NCBI RefSeq assembly: GCF_004000985.1
Contig: NZ_BIMH01000007.1
Span: 62,001-126,000, forward strand
DNA from: Paenibacillus validus NBRC 15382
GTDB taxonomy: Bacteria; Bacillota; Bacilli; Paenibacillales; NBRC-103111
Length of the DNA stretch: 64,000 bases
Direction of reading: 5' to 3'
Under the pieces are notes generated by a model. It ran no database searches. It was not told the DNA's origin and was given only the letters and a program-made list of their open reading frames with translations. The stretch's first letter is position 1. The number at the start of each line of letters is the position of its first letter. Positions 36,884 through 44,294 of the stretch are shown here, piece after piece. A program made the translations under genes and the position numbers.

Positions 36884-36929
36884 GATGCGTTCTCAGATGA
36901 TGAACAAAGCCCCGCCGATCGTTCTCCCC

Positions 36930-36967
36930 AATAATAAAGAACGGCTGCTGACCTTGGTCAGCAGCCG
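36930..36967 (-). terminator. terminator of the FAD oxidoreductase gene
   Basis: CGGCTGCTGACC and GGTCAGCAGCCG form a perfect 12 bp stem with a two-base centre; on the minus strand TTCTTTATTATT follows. Confidence 0.7.
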
Positions 36968-37023
36968 GATCGAAGATGATCTCCATCATAGGAGATGAAC
37001 GTGATGAATAAGAGCAGCCGGCA

Positions 37024-38406
37024 TCAAGCAAGTAAAACGCCATTTTGAGTTAGCACCTGTTTTAATTCCTGGACATCGATTGTTTTCGGAGTGAGCCCTC
37101 TCGTCGTGGCGAGAGCAGCCGCAGTTCCTGCAGCCTCGCCGATTGCCACGCAGGATGGCATTGCTCGGACGGCAGCAGCCGCTTCATGCGTAGCGGAAAT
37201 ACAACGGCCGGCGACCAGCAAGCCTTCCAGTTCAACAGGCAATAACGCGCGATAGGGTACATCGTAGCTATCGTCTACCTGGATCCAGGTGCTCTTCGAA
37301 TCTCCGGGATTATGAATATCGATAGCATATCCACCACGCGCCACGACATCATCAAACCTTGTACCCTTCACGACATCCTCCTGCGTGAGTATATATTCGC
37401 CGATGATTCTATGGGTTTCCCTAATGCCTGCTTCGTTGGCCGTCTTGATGAGGAATGACTTTTCAAAACCAGGCACTCGTTTTCTTAAGAAATCTACAAC
37501 CGACATCGTCTGGTATCGCAGCTCCACCTCTGCAGCTGTAACTTCAGACGCATTGGTCCCATCTATGAAATTAACGCGGGTAGCATTAACGGTAACTTCG
37601 CCTTCCCTTACGTTTGTAAACAAATTCAAGGTTTCTCTGCCTATGTTATATTCGCCGTTTTCTTTAGCCGCAGCTATTTCCTGCCAAAATCCTGAACAAA
37701 ACAGCTGTTTACGCTGGCTGCCGGCAGGAAGATCTCCTTCCGCACTGCCTATCGCGTACCATCTGAAATTGTCCCGGTTTCTCTTGATTTCTTCTTCGAC
37801 CCGGTCGACATTCACGTTACCGACTCGGCAGTACACGGTGACGGGCATTTTTTCCCCGTCTTTTTCCCGGCCTTTTACCGTTTTGGCCCCCGCTTTCACA
37901 GCGACGTCGGCGTCCCCGGTGCAGTCGACAATGACTTTACTGAATAAAGTATGAGCGCCGGATTTGTTAAACACCGTAATGCCTTTCACTACGCCATCCT
38001 CAACCCATACATCCTTCAACAAGGTATGGTATAAAAAGCTCACTCCGGCATCTTTGGCCATCTTCGTTAACACAAATTTCAGGTATTCATCATCGAAAGG
38101 CGTAATCACGGGATTTTTCCCCCAAGGCGGGTTCCCTTCCTTGGGGCGGATAGGACCATGGCATGCTCCCATTTCCTTTAAGGAGTCAAGTATTTCTTTA
38201 AAAAGACCGGCTATCGTCGGTTCGCCATGAGCGTCATAATGGTTCGCATACGGCGACACCAGTGCAGAAGTTGAAGCCCCGCCCAGGTAACCATTCTTTT
38301 CGACCACAAGTACTTTGGCCCCGTTTCTAGCTGCCGCAATAGCTGCCGGCGCCCCCGCCGTTCCCCCGCCAACCACAATTACATCCCATTGATCATGCAC
38401 TTGCAT
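37024..38406 (-). CDS. FAD-dependent oxidoreductase (FAD_oxidored family)
   Basis: 460 residues. The dinucleotide motif DVIVVGGGTAGAPAAIAAARNG lies near residue 10, and GGASTSALVSPYA follows. The C-terminus has LLVAGRCISATHEAAAAVRAMP and IGEAAGTAAALA, typical of this family of flavoproteins found in sugar and organic-acid regulons. The substrate is unknown. The ATG at 38406 follows AGAGGAGGG; a longer frame to 38505 runs through the promoter and operators and is not real. It is a single-gene unit controlled by a strong promoter with two operator copies. Confidence 0.9.
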   Translation of the reverse strand: MQVHDQWDVIVVGGGTAGAPAAIAAARNGAKVLVVEKNGYLGGASTSALVSPYANHYDAHGEPTIAGLFKEILDSLKEMGACHGPIRPKEGNPPWGKNPVITPFDDEYLKFVLTKMAKDAGVSFLYHTLLKDVWVEDGVVKGITVFNKSGAHTLFSKVIVDCTGDADVAVKAGAKTVKGREKDGEKMPVTVYCRVGNVNVDRVEEEIKRNRDNFRWYAIGSAEGDLPAGSQRKQLFCSGFWQEIAAAKENGEYNIGRETLNLFTNVREGEVTVNATRVNFIDGTNASEVTAAEVELRYQTMSVVDFLRKRVPGFEKSFLIKTANEAGIRETHRIIGEYILTQEDVVKGTRFDDVVARGGYAIDIHNPGDSKSTWIQVDDSYDVPYRALLPVELEGLLVAGRCISATHEAAAAVRAMPSCVAIGEAAGTAAALATTRGLTPKTIDVQELKQVLTQNGVLLA

Positions 38407-38474
38407 AACAATCCCTCCTCTGAAAGTTTTACGATATGTAGAAGTGTCGGTTGATTGCTGCTCCTCGCGGAGCA

Positions 38475-38510
38475 CTTGTATACATGTATAACGTCTTGTA
38501 TACATGTATA
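38475..38510. promoter_or_regulatory. tandem 16-base operators
   Basis: CTTGTATACATGTATA occurs at 38475-38490 and again, identical, at 38495-38510. The repeat distance is exactly 20 bases, about two turns of the helix, so two dimers could bind on one face. The second copy overlaps the -10 element of the promoter at 38508-38536. The core TGTATACA also occurs upstream of the GntR gene at 36054-36061. Confidence 0.75.
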
Positions 38511-38536
38511 TTAAAGCGTTATCAATGAATTGTCAA
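38508..38536 (-). promoter_or_regulatory. promoter of the FAD oxidoreductase gene
   Basis: On the minus strand TTGACA (38531-38536) and TAATAT (38508-38513) are separated by 17 bases, a nearly consensus sigma-A promoter. The operators at 38475-38510 start within it. Confidence 0.78.
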
Positions 38537-38561
38537 TATTTATATTTACACATCTCAGCCC

Positions 38562-38608
38562 AAAAACATGAAGAAGCCCCATCCGAAGAGGGGCTTCTTC
38601 ATGTTTTT
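38562..38608 (-). terminator. terminator of the GGDEF gene
   Basis: AAAAACATGAAGAAGCCCC (38562-38580) and its exact complement (38590-38608) form a perfect 19 bp stem with T runs on both strands. It lies 9 bases after the GGDEF stop codon. Confidence 0.88.
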
Positions 38609-38617
38609 GCGGCTCGG

Positions 38618-40030
38618 TCAAGCTTCATGGCGAGGCATTCCGTGATTTCTGCCCTGCCTCTTCGCATGATACATCGCCATATCCGCATTTTTTACCAATG
38701 CTTCTATCGTTTCTCCATCAAACGGGAACATGCTGATCCCAATGCTTGTTGAAATATACAGATCATGATCTTGAATATGGAAGGGCGCATTCAATGCCTC
38801 CATAATCTTCTGGCAGTAAGCTTCCGTTTCCGCTTTTGACGTATTTGGCAGTAGGATGGTGAATTCGTCACCGCCTTGACGTGAAACAATCCCTTTATCC
38901 GATACAAGATCTTGTAAGCGCTGGGACACACGCTGCAGAAGAAGATCGCCGACGGAATGACCCATCGAGTCATTAATGAATTTGAATCCATCCAAATCCA
39001 GATAAAGCACGGCAAACAATTGATTTTTTTGTTTGGCTTCGGCCATCGTCTTTTCAAGGATATGTTGAAACGATTTACGGTTGGGGAGTTCAGTTAAGGA
39101 ATCGAAAAATGCCAATTTCCGAATGGTTTCCTCCGCTTTATTACGTTCGATTACCAGCCCTATTAAATAAGCGGAACGCTCGATCATTTGGAGTTCCCTG
39201 GTTTCGGGAGATTTTCGAGTCTTGTAATAGATAGCGAATGTTCCGATCACCTGATTGTCTTTATCCGTAAAGGGGACAGACCAGCAAGCCCGAAACCCGT
39301 GATCCAGCGCAATCTCGCGGAAATCCCGCCATAACGGATCATTCTCAATGTCAGATACAATAATATTTTTGTTATAATAGGCGGCGGTTCCGCAAGAACC
39401 CATGTCCGGTCCAATTCGTATGCCGTCTACAGCCCGCAAGAAAGAAGCCGGAAGACGGGGAGCCATTCCATGTTTTAATAAATCGTTTTCAAGCAGCAGA
39501 ATGGAACAAACAGCCTCTGTTTGCTTCTCTACAAATTCAATAATGTGACCTAAAATATCTTGTAGCGGCCTGCCTTTGGCAACCATTTCCAGAACCACAT
39601 TTTGCTCGTTCAAATGATCTTGAATTAACTTTCGTTCAGTAATGTCGCGGCCGACAACAATTAACCACTCCCGCCGACCATCCTCGGCCATAACAGGTTC
39701 TTTAATAAACTCGATAATTACGGTCGAGCCGTCGGAACGCTTGAATTTTTCTTCAAAATGAATCGTTTTGCCTCGTCTCCAGGCTTCATTGTCGGTTTCT
39801 TCGCATGTATGAAAAAACTCTTCCATATGCGGCTTAGAACGTTGAAAATCAAGATTTGTTTTCCCCTTATACGCGTCACGGTCTAACTCAAATAACTGCA
39901 GCGCAGCATCATTCGCTTCAACCCATGCCCCTTTACCGTCTTTAAAAACAATGATATCAGGCATGATTTGAATTAATGTCAGCAGGTAATCACTTGTCTT
40001 CTCTTTTATATGTTCTAACATGGGCACCAT
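38618..40030 (-). CDS. PAS-GAF-GGDEF diguanylate cyclase
   Basis: 470 residues. A PAS domain (about 15-130) contains IVFKDGKGAWVEANDAALQL and ends at GRDITERK. A GAF domain (about 145-290) has FVEKQTEAVCSILLLEND and GSCGTAAYYNKNIIVSDI. The GGDEF domain (about 300-465) has FFDSLTELPNRKSF-like AFFDSLTELPNRKSFQ and an intact RQGGDEFTIL. The inhibitory RxxD site is absent at its usual place (SDKG is found there). It has no membrane segment, so it is a cytoplasmic sensor that makes c-di-GMP. The ATG at 40030 has a GGAA site; ATG 40021 is an alternative. Confidence 0.93.
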   Translation of the reverse strand: MVPMLEHIKEKTSDYLLTLIQIMPDIIVFKDGKGAWVEANDAALQLFELDRDAYKGKTNLDFQRSKPHMEEFFHTCEETDNEAWRRGKTIHFEEKFKRSDGSTVIIEFIKEPVMAEDGRREWLIVVGRDITERKLIQDHLNEQNVVLEMVAKGRPLQDILGHIIEFVEKQTEAVCSILLLENDLLKHGMAPRLPASFLRAVDGIRIGPDMGSCGTAAYYNKNIIVSDIENDPLWRDFREIALDHGFRACWSVPFTDKDNQVIGTFAIYYKTRKSPETRELQMIERSAYLIGLVIERNKAEETIRKLAFFDSLTELPNRKSFQHILEKTMAEAKQKNQLFAVLYLDLDGFKFINDSMGHSVGDLLLQRVSQRLQDLVSDKGIVSRQGGDEFTILLPNTSKAETEAYCQKIMEALNAPFHIQDHDLYISTSIGISMFPFDGETIEALVKNADMAMYHAKRQGRNHGMPRHEA

Positions 40031-40139
40031 CTCAGTTCCGTGAAGGTAAAATAATTACTCACATATTCGACATGAACCATCCGCATCCTCCATGCCCGTT
40101 AAAATTTTACCATTCAAAAACCACACCGTCTTTCGTCTC

Positions 40140-40742
40140 CTACGTCGTTCTTTCTTTATTGCGATTGAATAATTTCACAGCTGAATAAACGAGAAGACCG
40201 GCCACAATCACGGCGGCAACCGGGAACAAATACCCCTTCGCCAGCTCCCCGACCTCGTGCCAATTGGGACCAAGCTTGTACCCAAGATAAACGTATAAAC
40301 TCGTTATAGGCAGCATGGCACAAAACGTAAATAACGAGAACTTCCAGACACTCATTCTGGCCATGCCGCACGGAAGCGAAACAGCGGTCCGAACCCCCGG
40401 GATAAACCGGCCCAGAAAAGCTACGCCCGCCCCATACTTATGGAAAAATCGTTCGGCCTTATCAATCTCTTTCGTCCGTATAAAAAAGAACTTGCCAAAC
40501 TTTATTATCACCGGCCTCCCCCCATACTTTCCTAATGCGTATAGAGTCAAGGGTCCTGTTACCCCTCCGACTGTCCCTGCCAGAATAGCCAGCCCCAAGT
40601 TCATATCCCCTTCATAGACCCAATAACCGACGAGGGGAAGAACCAGCTCTGCCGGAACAAACTCGAAAGTCAGCGCCAAAACGACGCCTATGTACGATAA
40701 TTGTTTGAAATAGCCAATAAACTCCAATAATATCTGTTCCAT
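40140..40742 (-). CDS. DedA-family membrane protein
   Basis: 200 residues with several membrane segments and the DedA hallmarks: FEFVPAELVLPLVGYWVYEG, TLYALGKYGGRP and the arginine loop GRFIPGVRTAVSLPCGMARM. DedA proteins are linked to undecaprenyl-phosphate or phospholipid recycling in the cytoplasmic membrane. The C-terminus is short and basic (NRNKERTT). It lies 66-80 bases downstream of the riboswitch-controlled unknown gene, but a hairpin separates the two. The start is an ATG. Confidence 0.93.
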   Translation of the reverse strand: MEQILLEFIGYFKQLSYIGVVLALTFEFVPAELVLPLVGYWVYEGDMNLGLAILAGTVGGVTGPLTLYALGKYGGRPVIIKFGKFFFIRTKEIDKAERFFHKYGAGVAFLGRFIPGVRTAVSLPCGMARMSVWKFSLFTFCAMLPITSLYVYLGYKLGPNWHEVGELAKGYLFPVAAVIVAGLLVYSAVKLFNRNKERTT

Positions 40743-40808
40743 TACTCACCTCATCTTGTTTCCGTAGCAATACGCGAAAAAAAATCGACGGTTTCAGGTC
40801 TCATACAA

Positions 40809-40842
40809 ACAAGAACACAACATCATCGTGTTGTGTTCTTGT
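40809..40842 (-). terminator. hairpin at the end of the 40823-41167 gene
   Basis: ACAAGAACACAACA (40809-40822) and TGTTGTGTTCTTGT (40829-40842) form a perfect 14 bp stem. The right arm covers the last codons of the gene. Only a weak T tract follows on the minus strand, so termination may be partial. Confidence 0.55.
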
Positions 40843-41167
40843 CCAAAACCGATTTAAACGCTTCCCATAAAGCATGACTTAATTCAATAGCCTTCGTTTC
40901 AATCATAGAGGTCTGCACGACCCATTCTCCGGAAACATGTTGAATACGGACGGAATGGTCATGTTTATTTAAGTAGCTTAACATTTGTCCGATCGTTAAT
41001 AATGGAAGCGCTTTATGTTTCTCGACCCCGTTCAAGTAATAAATCATCTCTTCGTGGTCACCCATAGCTATATATTCGCCTTCTTGTGGAATCCAATGGT
41101 TTCGCAGGTATTCTTTTTGAACATCTGTCAGTTCTTGCAGGTGGGAAGAAGTAATTCGCTGGAGCAT
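40823..41167 (-). CDS. unknown protein behind a c-di-AMP riboswitch
   Basis: 114 residues, not recognised. It is soluble, with a helical N-terminus (SSHLQELTDVQKEYLRNHW), then a beta-rich part (PQEGEYIAMGDHEEMIYYL) and another helix near the end (ALWEAFKSVLDK). There is no cysteine and no signal peptide. AAGGAGG lies 6 bases before ATG 41167; an ATG at 41170 is closer to the site. Upstream on the same strand is a ydaO-type riboswitch with two terminators, so its expression should fall when c-di-AMP is high. Genes under this riboswitch usually concern potassium, osmolytes or the cell wall, which is the only functional hint. Confidence 0.75.
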   Translation of the reverse strand: MLQRITSSHLQELTDVQKEYLRNHWIPQEGEYIAMGDHEEMIYYLNGVEKHKALPLLTIGQMLSYLNKHDHSVRIQHVSGEWVVQTSMIETKAIELSHALWEAFKSVLDKNTTR

Positions 41168-41203
41168 CATGATCCTCCTTACTTAAGCTATGATGTTATC
41201 ATA

Positions 41204-41277
41204 AAAACAAAAAAGACCCGAATCCAGCCAGGATGCGCTATCATCTAGCGCTTATCGTCCTGGACTGCGACGGGTCT
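41204..41277 (-). terminator. second, branched terminator in the leader
   Basis: On the minus strand AGACCCG and CGGGTCT enclose an inner stem (TCCTGG with CCAGGA, TAGCGC with GCGCTA), followed by TTTTTTGTTTTTAT. It lies 37 bases before the start codon of the unknown gene, so it must be bypassed for that gene to be expressed. Confidence 0.7.
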
Positions 41278-41284
41278 GGAGCAC

Positions 41285-41307
41285 AAAAAGACCCGGATTC
41301 ACGGGTC
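41285..41307 (-). terminator. riboswitch expression-platform terminator
   Basis: On the minus strand GACCCG and CGGGTC form a stem with a 6-base loop, followed by TTTTT. The left arm is part of TTGACCC (41303-41309), which can pair instead with GGGTCAA (41337-41343) at the 3' edge of the aptamer. The two pairings exclude each other, which gives a simple on/off switch. Confidence 0.75.
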
Positions 41308-41336
41308 AACGATGCAAGTCTGCATACATACACAAT

Positions 41337-41465
41337 TTGACCCATCTACTGCTGACGAGGTTAGCTGTCGGGCTCGGGAAAGATGGTTCCCTACATGGAA
41401 TGATTCGCCCCAATTTCATTGGTTCCCCCGCTTTCCGGTTTCGTGTAAACCGGAAATTAAGCGTG
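41337..41465 (-). ncRNA. ydaO/yuaA-type c-di-AMP riboswitch
   Basis: On the minus strand the conserved blocks of the ydaO motif occur in order: CGGGGGAACC (41421-41430), TTGGGGCGAAT (41403-41413), GTAGGGA, and the diagnostic GACAGCTAACCTCG (41356-41369). The spacing fits the known B. subtilis ydaO leader. Ligand-bound aptamer normally favours termination. A terminator and an alternative antiterminator pairing follow directly. The closing P1 helix is weaker than in the model sequence. Confidence 0.88.
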
Positions 41466-41542
41466 ATTTCATCATACAAAACTGCTATTCGCAAGTCAAT
41501 AATCCAAAATCTTACAATTCATTGAGAAGTTGTTCCGGTCGC

Positions 41543-42355
41543 TTACTCCACGCGAGTTATTTTCGCCTGCCGACGTACAACTTCGCCATCCGTCTTGTGC
41601 AGCTGATTCAGCAATTCGATCTGAAAACTGCCCGGATTGTCGGAGCCGGCGATCTGGACCGCTCGCTCTGCGGCAACCCCATAATAAGCCAATGCCGCCA
41701 CAGCAGCAGCCGCTTGATCGTTCTCCACCGCAAGGAAGGCGCCGACCACCGAAGTCAGCAAGCAGCCTGTTCCGGTCACTTGGGTCAGCAGCGGCGTACC
41801 ATTGCTCACCCGATACGTCGCCTCGCCGTCGCTCACATAATCGTCACGGCCTGTGACGATGACGACACAGCTCATCGCCCGCGCCGCTTGCCGGACAAGC
41901 GCAGGCACTTCCCCGGCCGCACTGCCTGCATCGTCCACGCCTTTAATGCTCCACGATTTCCCGACGACGTTAGCCACTTCCGCAGCATTGCCTCGAAGTA
42001 CCGAGATCCGCAGCTCCTTCATGAGCGAACGGGCCGTTTCCGTGCGATATGCCGTCGCCCCGGCTCCCACCGGATCGAAAACAATCGGAACGCCATGCGC
42101 GTTCGCCGATTGCCCCGCGATCCGCATGGCGTGAACGATACGGTCGTCCAGCGTGCCTATATTCAAGACGAGGGCGCCGGCGATTTGCGCCATCTCTGCA
42201 ACCTCTTCGTGAGCATATGCCATAACCGGCGATGCTCCTAAGGCCAGCAGGCCGTTCGCCGTGAAATTCGTTACGACTACATTCGTAATATTGTGCACGA
42301 GCGGTTTATGGATCCGCACCTTATCAAGAATATCCGCGAAATATTGAACGTTCAT
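41543..42355 (-). CDS. thiM: hydroxyethylthiazole kinase ThiM
   Basis: 270 residues of the ribokinase-like ThiM family. It has the N-terminal [32 protein letters not shown] and the catalytic [16 protein letters not shown], where the anion hole and cysteine/aspartate region lie. It phosphorylates 4-methyl-5-hydroxyethylthiazole in thiamine salvage. No thiE or thiD gene is adjacent and no TPP riboswitch was found upstream, so it is a lone salvage gene. The ATG start follows GAAGAAGGGGATGGGG. Confidence 0.96.
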   Translation of the reverse strand: MNVQYFADILDKVRIHKPLVHNITNVVVTNFTANGLLALGASPVMAYAHEEVAEMAQIAGALVLNIGTLDDRIVHAMRIAGQSANAHGVPIVFDPVGAGATAYRTETARSLMKELRISVLRGNAAEVANVVGKSWSIKGVDDAGSAAGEVPALVRQAARAMSCVVIVTGRDDYVSDGEATYRVSNGTPLLTQVTGTGCLLTSVVGAFLAVENDQAAAAVAALAYYGVAAERAVQIAGSDNPGSFQIELLNQLHKTDGEVVRRQAKITRVE

Positions 42356-42446
42356 TACCCCATCCCCTTCTTCCGGTTACATGATACTATCTCATATCGC
42401 GGATGGTTTGCCAAGCGCTTTATACGAGCGCACAGATATAAATAAA

Positions 42447-42477
42447 GAAGCCCCCGCCATACACCCGCGAGAGCTTC
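42447..42477 (-). terminator. terminator of the first SR1P gene
   Basis: On the minus strand GAAGCTCTCGC pairs with GCGGGGGCTTC (two G-U pairs) and TTTATT follows. It lies 47 bases after the SR1P stop codon. Confidence 0.65.
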
Positions 42478-42523
42478 AAATCCCGTTAGGTTTGATCATG
42501 TTGCAGAGCTTTCCCGATAGCTT

Positions 42524-42685
42524 TCATTGTTGGTTATTGGGGTTCTTTCTCGTTTCCAAGCAGTCCGGCTCCTGGCAATCCGAATAATACGTAGTCACCT
42601 TCTCGGAATCGAACGTGCCAATAATTTCAGCGCAATGCTTACACAAGATTACACCCAGGTCTACGCTAATCGAGGAGTTTTCCAT
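42524..42685 (-). CDS. SR1P-like small protein (GapA-binding peptide family), copy 1
   Basis: 53 residues. The core DLGVILCKHCAEIIGTFDSEKV followed by TTYYSDC matches the layout of B. subtilis SR1P (GTIVCQDCNEAIHYFEDEKVTTLYGTC). SR1P is encoded by the dual-function RNA SR1 and binds glyceraldehyde-3-phosphate dehydrogenase GapA, promoting its action on RNase J1. The two CxxC-like pairs could bind metal. The ATG at 42685 follows AAAGGATGG. Its leader is nearly identical to that of the second copy at 62423-62593. As in SR1, the transcript may also act as a base-pairing RNA, but this is not shown here. Confidence 0.85.
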   Translation of the reverse strand: MENSSISVDLGVILCKHCAEIIGTFDSEKVTTYYSDCQEPDCLETRKNPNNQQ

Positions 42686-42751
42686 GCATGATCCATCCTT
42701 TCTTTCATGAAGTCGGATTAGCTCGGCAGCCAAGCTGGCATTCGCCTTTTC

Positions 42752-42765
42752 AATAACATGTTATT
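42752..42765. promoter_or_regulatory. palindrome at the SR1P transcription start
   Basis: AATAACATGTTATT is a perfect 14-base palindrome placed over the expected +1 to +14 of the promoter at 42773-42802, a natural repressor position. Confidence 0.5.
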
Positions 42766-42772
42766 CCTATTT

Positions 42773-42802
42773 ATTATACACTATTCTTCTTATTTATGTC
42801 GT
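42773..42802 (-). promoter_or_regulatory. promoter of the first SR1P gene
   Basis: On the minus strand TATAAT (42773-42778) with ACGACA (42797-42802) at 18-base spacing, in a very AT-rich region about 90 bases upstream of the start codon. Confidence 0.55.
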
Positions 42803-42971
42803 TATATTTAACGATAATCTCGAATAAAATATTTAATTCAGGTTGTAATTTCATTAAGTACACACGGAATAGCAGAAAATCTTCCTTTATTGCTCACAAC
42901 TCGCCGAGTTTGACCTGCATTGCCGGCGCCCGCCAACACGACTATACCGGCAGCTGCCGGCCAACGCCGCT

Positions 42972-44006
42972 TTACCCGAACTTGGTGACGACATACGTTC
43001 CCGTATTTTTAAAGCTGCTCATTTCCTCGAATATGCCGTTCACCTCGGAAAGCGAAACTTCTCGCGTCACCATTTTCCCCGGCGTCAATTTCCCGTTGGA
43101 TACGAGGGGCAGTACAGCATGATAGCGATGCGCCGGCATGCCGAAGCTCGTAATGAAAGAAAGTTCTTTCAGGATCATCTCATCGACCGGAATCGCGATG
43201 GACCCCGCATCCTGCTTCGACGTCATGCCGATTTGAAGATGCCGGCCGCGCTTGCGCAAGCTTCTGATCGCGCTAACCGCCGTCTGCGACAGCCCGAGCG
43301 CGTCTACCGACACATCCGCTCCGCCTTGTGTCATTTCGTTGACGGCTGCAATCGGATCGGTCGTCCTGCTGTTGACCGTGTAAGCGGCTCCCATTTGCTT
43401 CGCCAAATCGAGGTTGGCATCGTTGATGTCCACGCCGATCACATTCGCCCCCATAGCGGAGGCGATATTGACCGCCGATAGACCTACCCCTCCGCAGCCG
43501 TAAACAACAACCCACTCGCCGGGAAGCACCTGAACCCGGTCCACGATGCCGTGGAAAGCGGTAATAAATCGGCAGCCCAGGGCCGATGCTTCGGCAAAAC
43601 TGATTTCTTCGGGCAAATGGATCATATTCCGGTCAGCGACAGGAACCGCCACATATTCGGCGTAGCCGCCCTGATACGTTAAGCCGGGCATTAAGAGCGA
43701 ATCGCAAAGATGGGAATGGCCGCTTACACAATGCGGACAAGCGCCTTCGCTTCCGGAAAACGGCACCGTGACTCGATCGCCCTTCTTAAACCGGGTCACT
43801 TTGCTGCCTACCTCTTCCACAACGCCGCTAAATTCATGGCCTAGAATATTAACGGGAACGAGCCCGCTTTCCCAAAAGTGATGATCGCTTCGGCATACGC
43901 CATTCGCCATAACTTTCAGCAGAACGCCATCTTCCGCCGGCTTCGGATCTTCGACTTGCCTCAGGATCAAGTTTTTAGCACCTTCCAGTACAAGCGCTTT
44001 CATCAT
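42972..44006 (-). CDS. zinc-dependent medium-chain alcohol dehydrogenase
   Basis: 344 residues. Catalytic zinc ligands are in GVCRSDHHFW and LGHEFSGVVEE. The structural zinc loop has CPHCVSGHSHLCD (three of the usual four cysteines are visible). The NAD(P)-binding Rossmann fold reads VYGCGGVGLSAVNIASAMGANVIGVD. It oxidises an alcohol or polyol; the substrate is unknown. GAGGAGG lies 5 bases before ATG 44006; a second ATG follows directly. It is apparently monocistronic. A decayed relative lies at 61816-62237. Confidence 0.93.
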   Translation of the reverse strand: MMKALVLEGAKNLILRQVEDPKPAEDGVLLKVMANGVCRSDHHFWESGLVPVNILGHEFSGVVEEVGSKVTRFKKGDRVTVPFSGSEGACPHCVSGHSHLCDSLLMPGLTYQGGYAEYVAVPVADRNMIHLPEEISFAEASALGCRFITAFHGIVDRVQVLPGEWVVVYGCGGVGLSAVNIASAMGANVIGVDINDANLDLAKQMGAAYTVNSRTTDPIAAVNEMTQGGADVSVDALGLSQTAVSAIRSLRKRGRHLQIGMTSKQDAGSIAIPVDEMILKELSFITSFGMPAHRYHAVLPLVSNGKLTPGKMVTREVSLSEVNGIFEEMSSFKNTGTYVVTKFG

Positions 44007-44294
44007 TGTTTCCTCCTCAGGTATGTTCAGGCTGCAGAACGTCCAGGCCAATCGCGGCGGGCAGCACTACGCGTTTGCTCAAGAAGCCCAGCATGACTGC
44101 CGGGCTTCCCGAATATGTTATGGCAATGCTTCTTCTTCGGTCCAACGCTTTCCGGCGCACCTGCTTCCAGTCGAATGTGCTGCCGCCTCGCACCGATAGT
44201 GAGATGAATAACTCAAAATTTATACAAGAAAAAAATACCATGGTTGTGCATTTGTGTCAATACTTCCGTTTATTTATTCGGAAACTGCCGGACA

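Larger units (their letters stand above)
41168..41542. other. 375-base non-coding leader region
   Basis: Between thiM and the unknown gene there is no reading frame of note. On the minus strand it holds, in order, a ydaO-type riboswitch (about 41465-41337), a short terminator (41307-41285) and a longer branched terminator (41277-41204), then the ribosome binding site of the 40823-41167 gene. Confidence 0.8.

Noticed and set aside
36843-37043. Minus-strand frame of 66 codons after the FAD oxidoreductase
   Set aside because: It is made of two terminator hairpins read through; no ribosome binding site.
41204-41465. T-box leader upstream of the unknown gene
   Set aside because: No GGTGGTACCGCG-type block is present, while the ydaO blocks are all found.
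42356-42523. TPP riboswitch upstream of thiM
   Set aside because: The conserved CUGAGA and ACCUGAU blocks are absent; the hairpin there is explained as the SR1P terminator.
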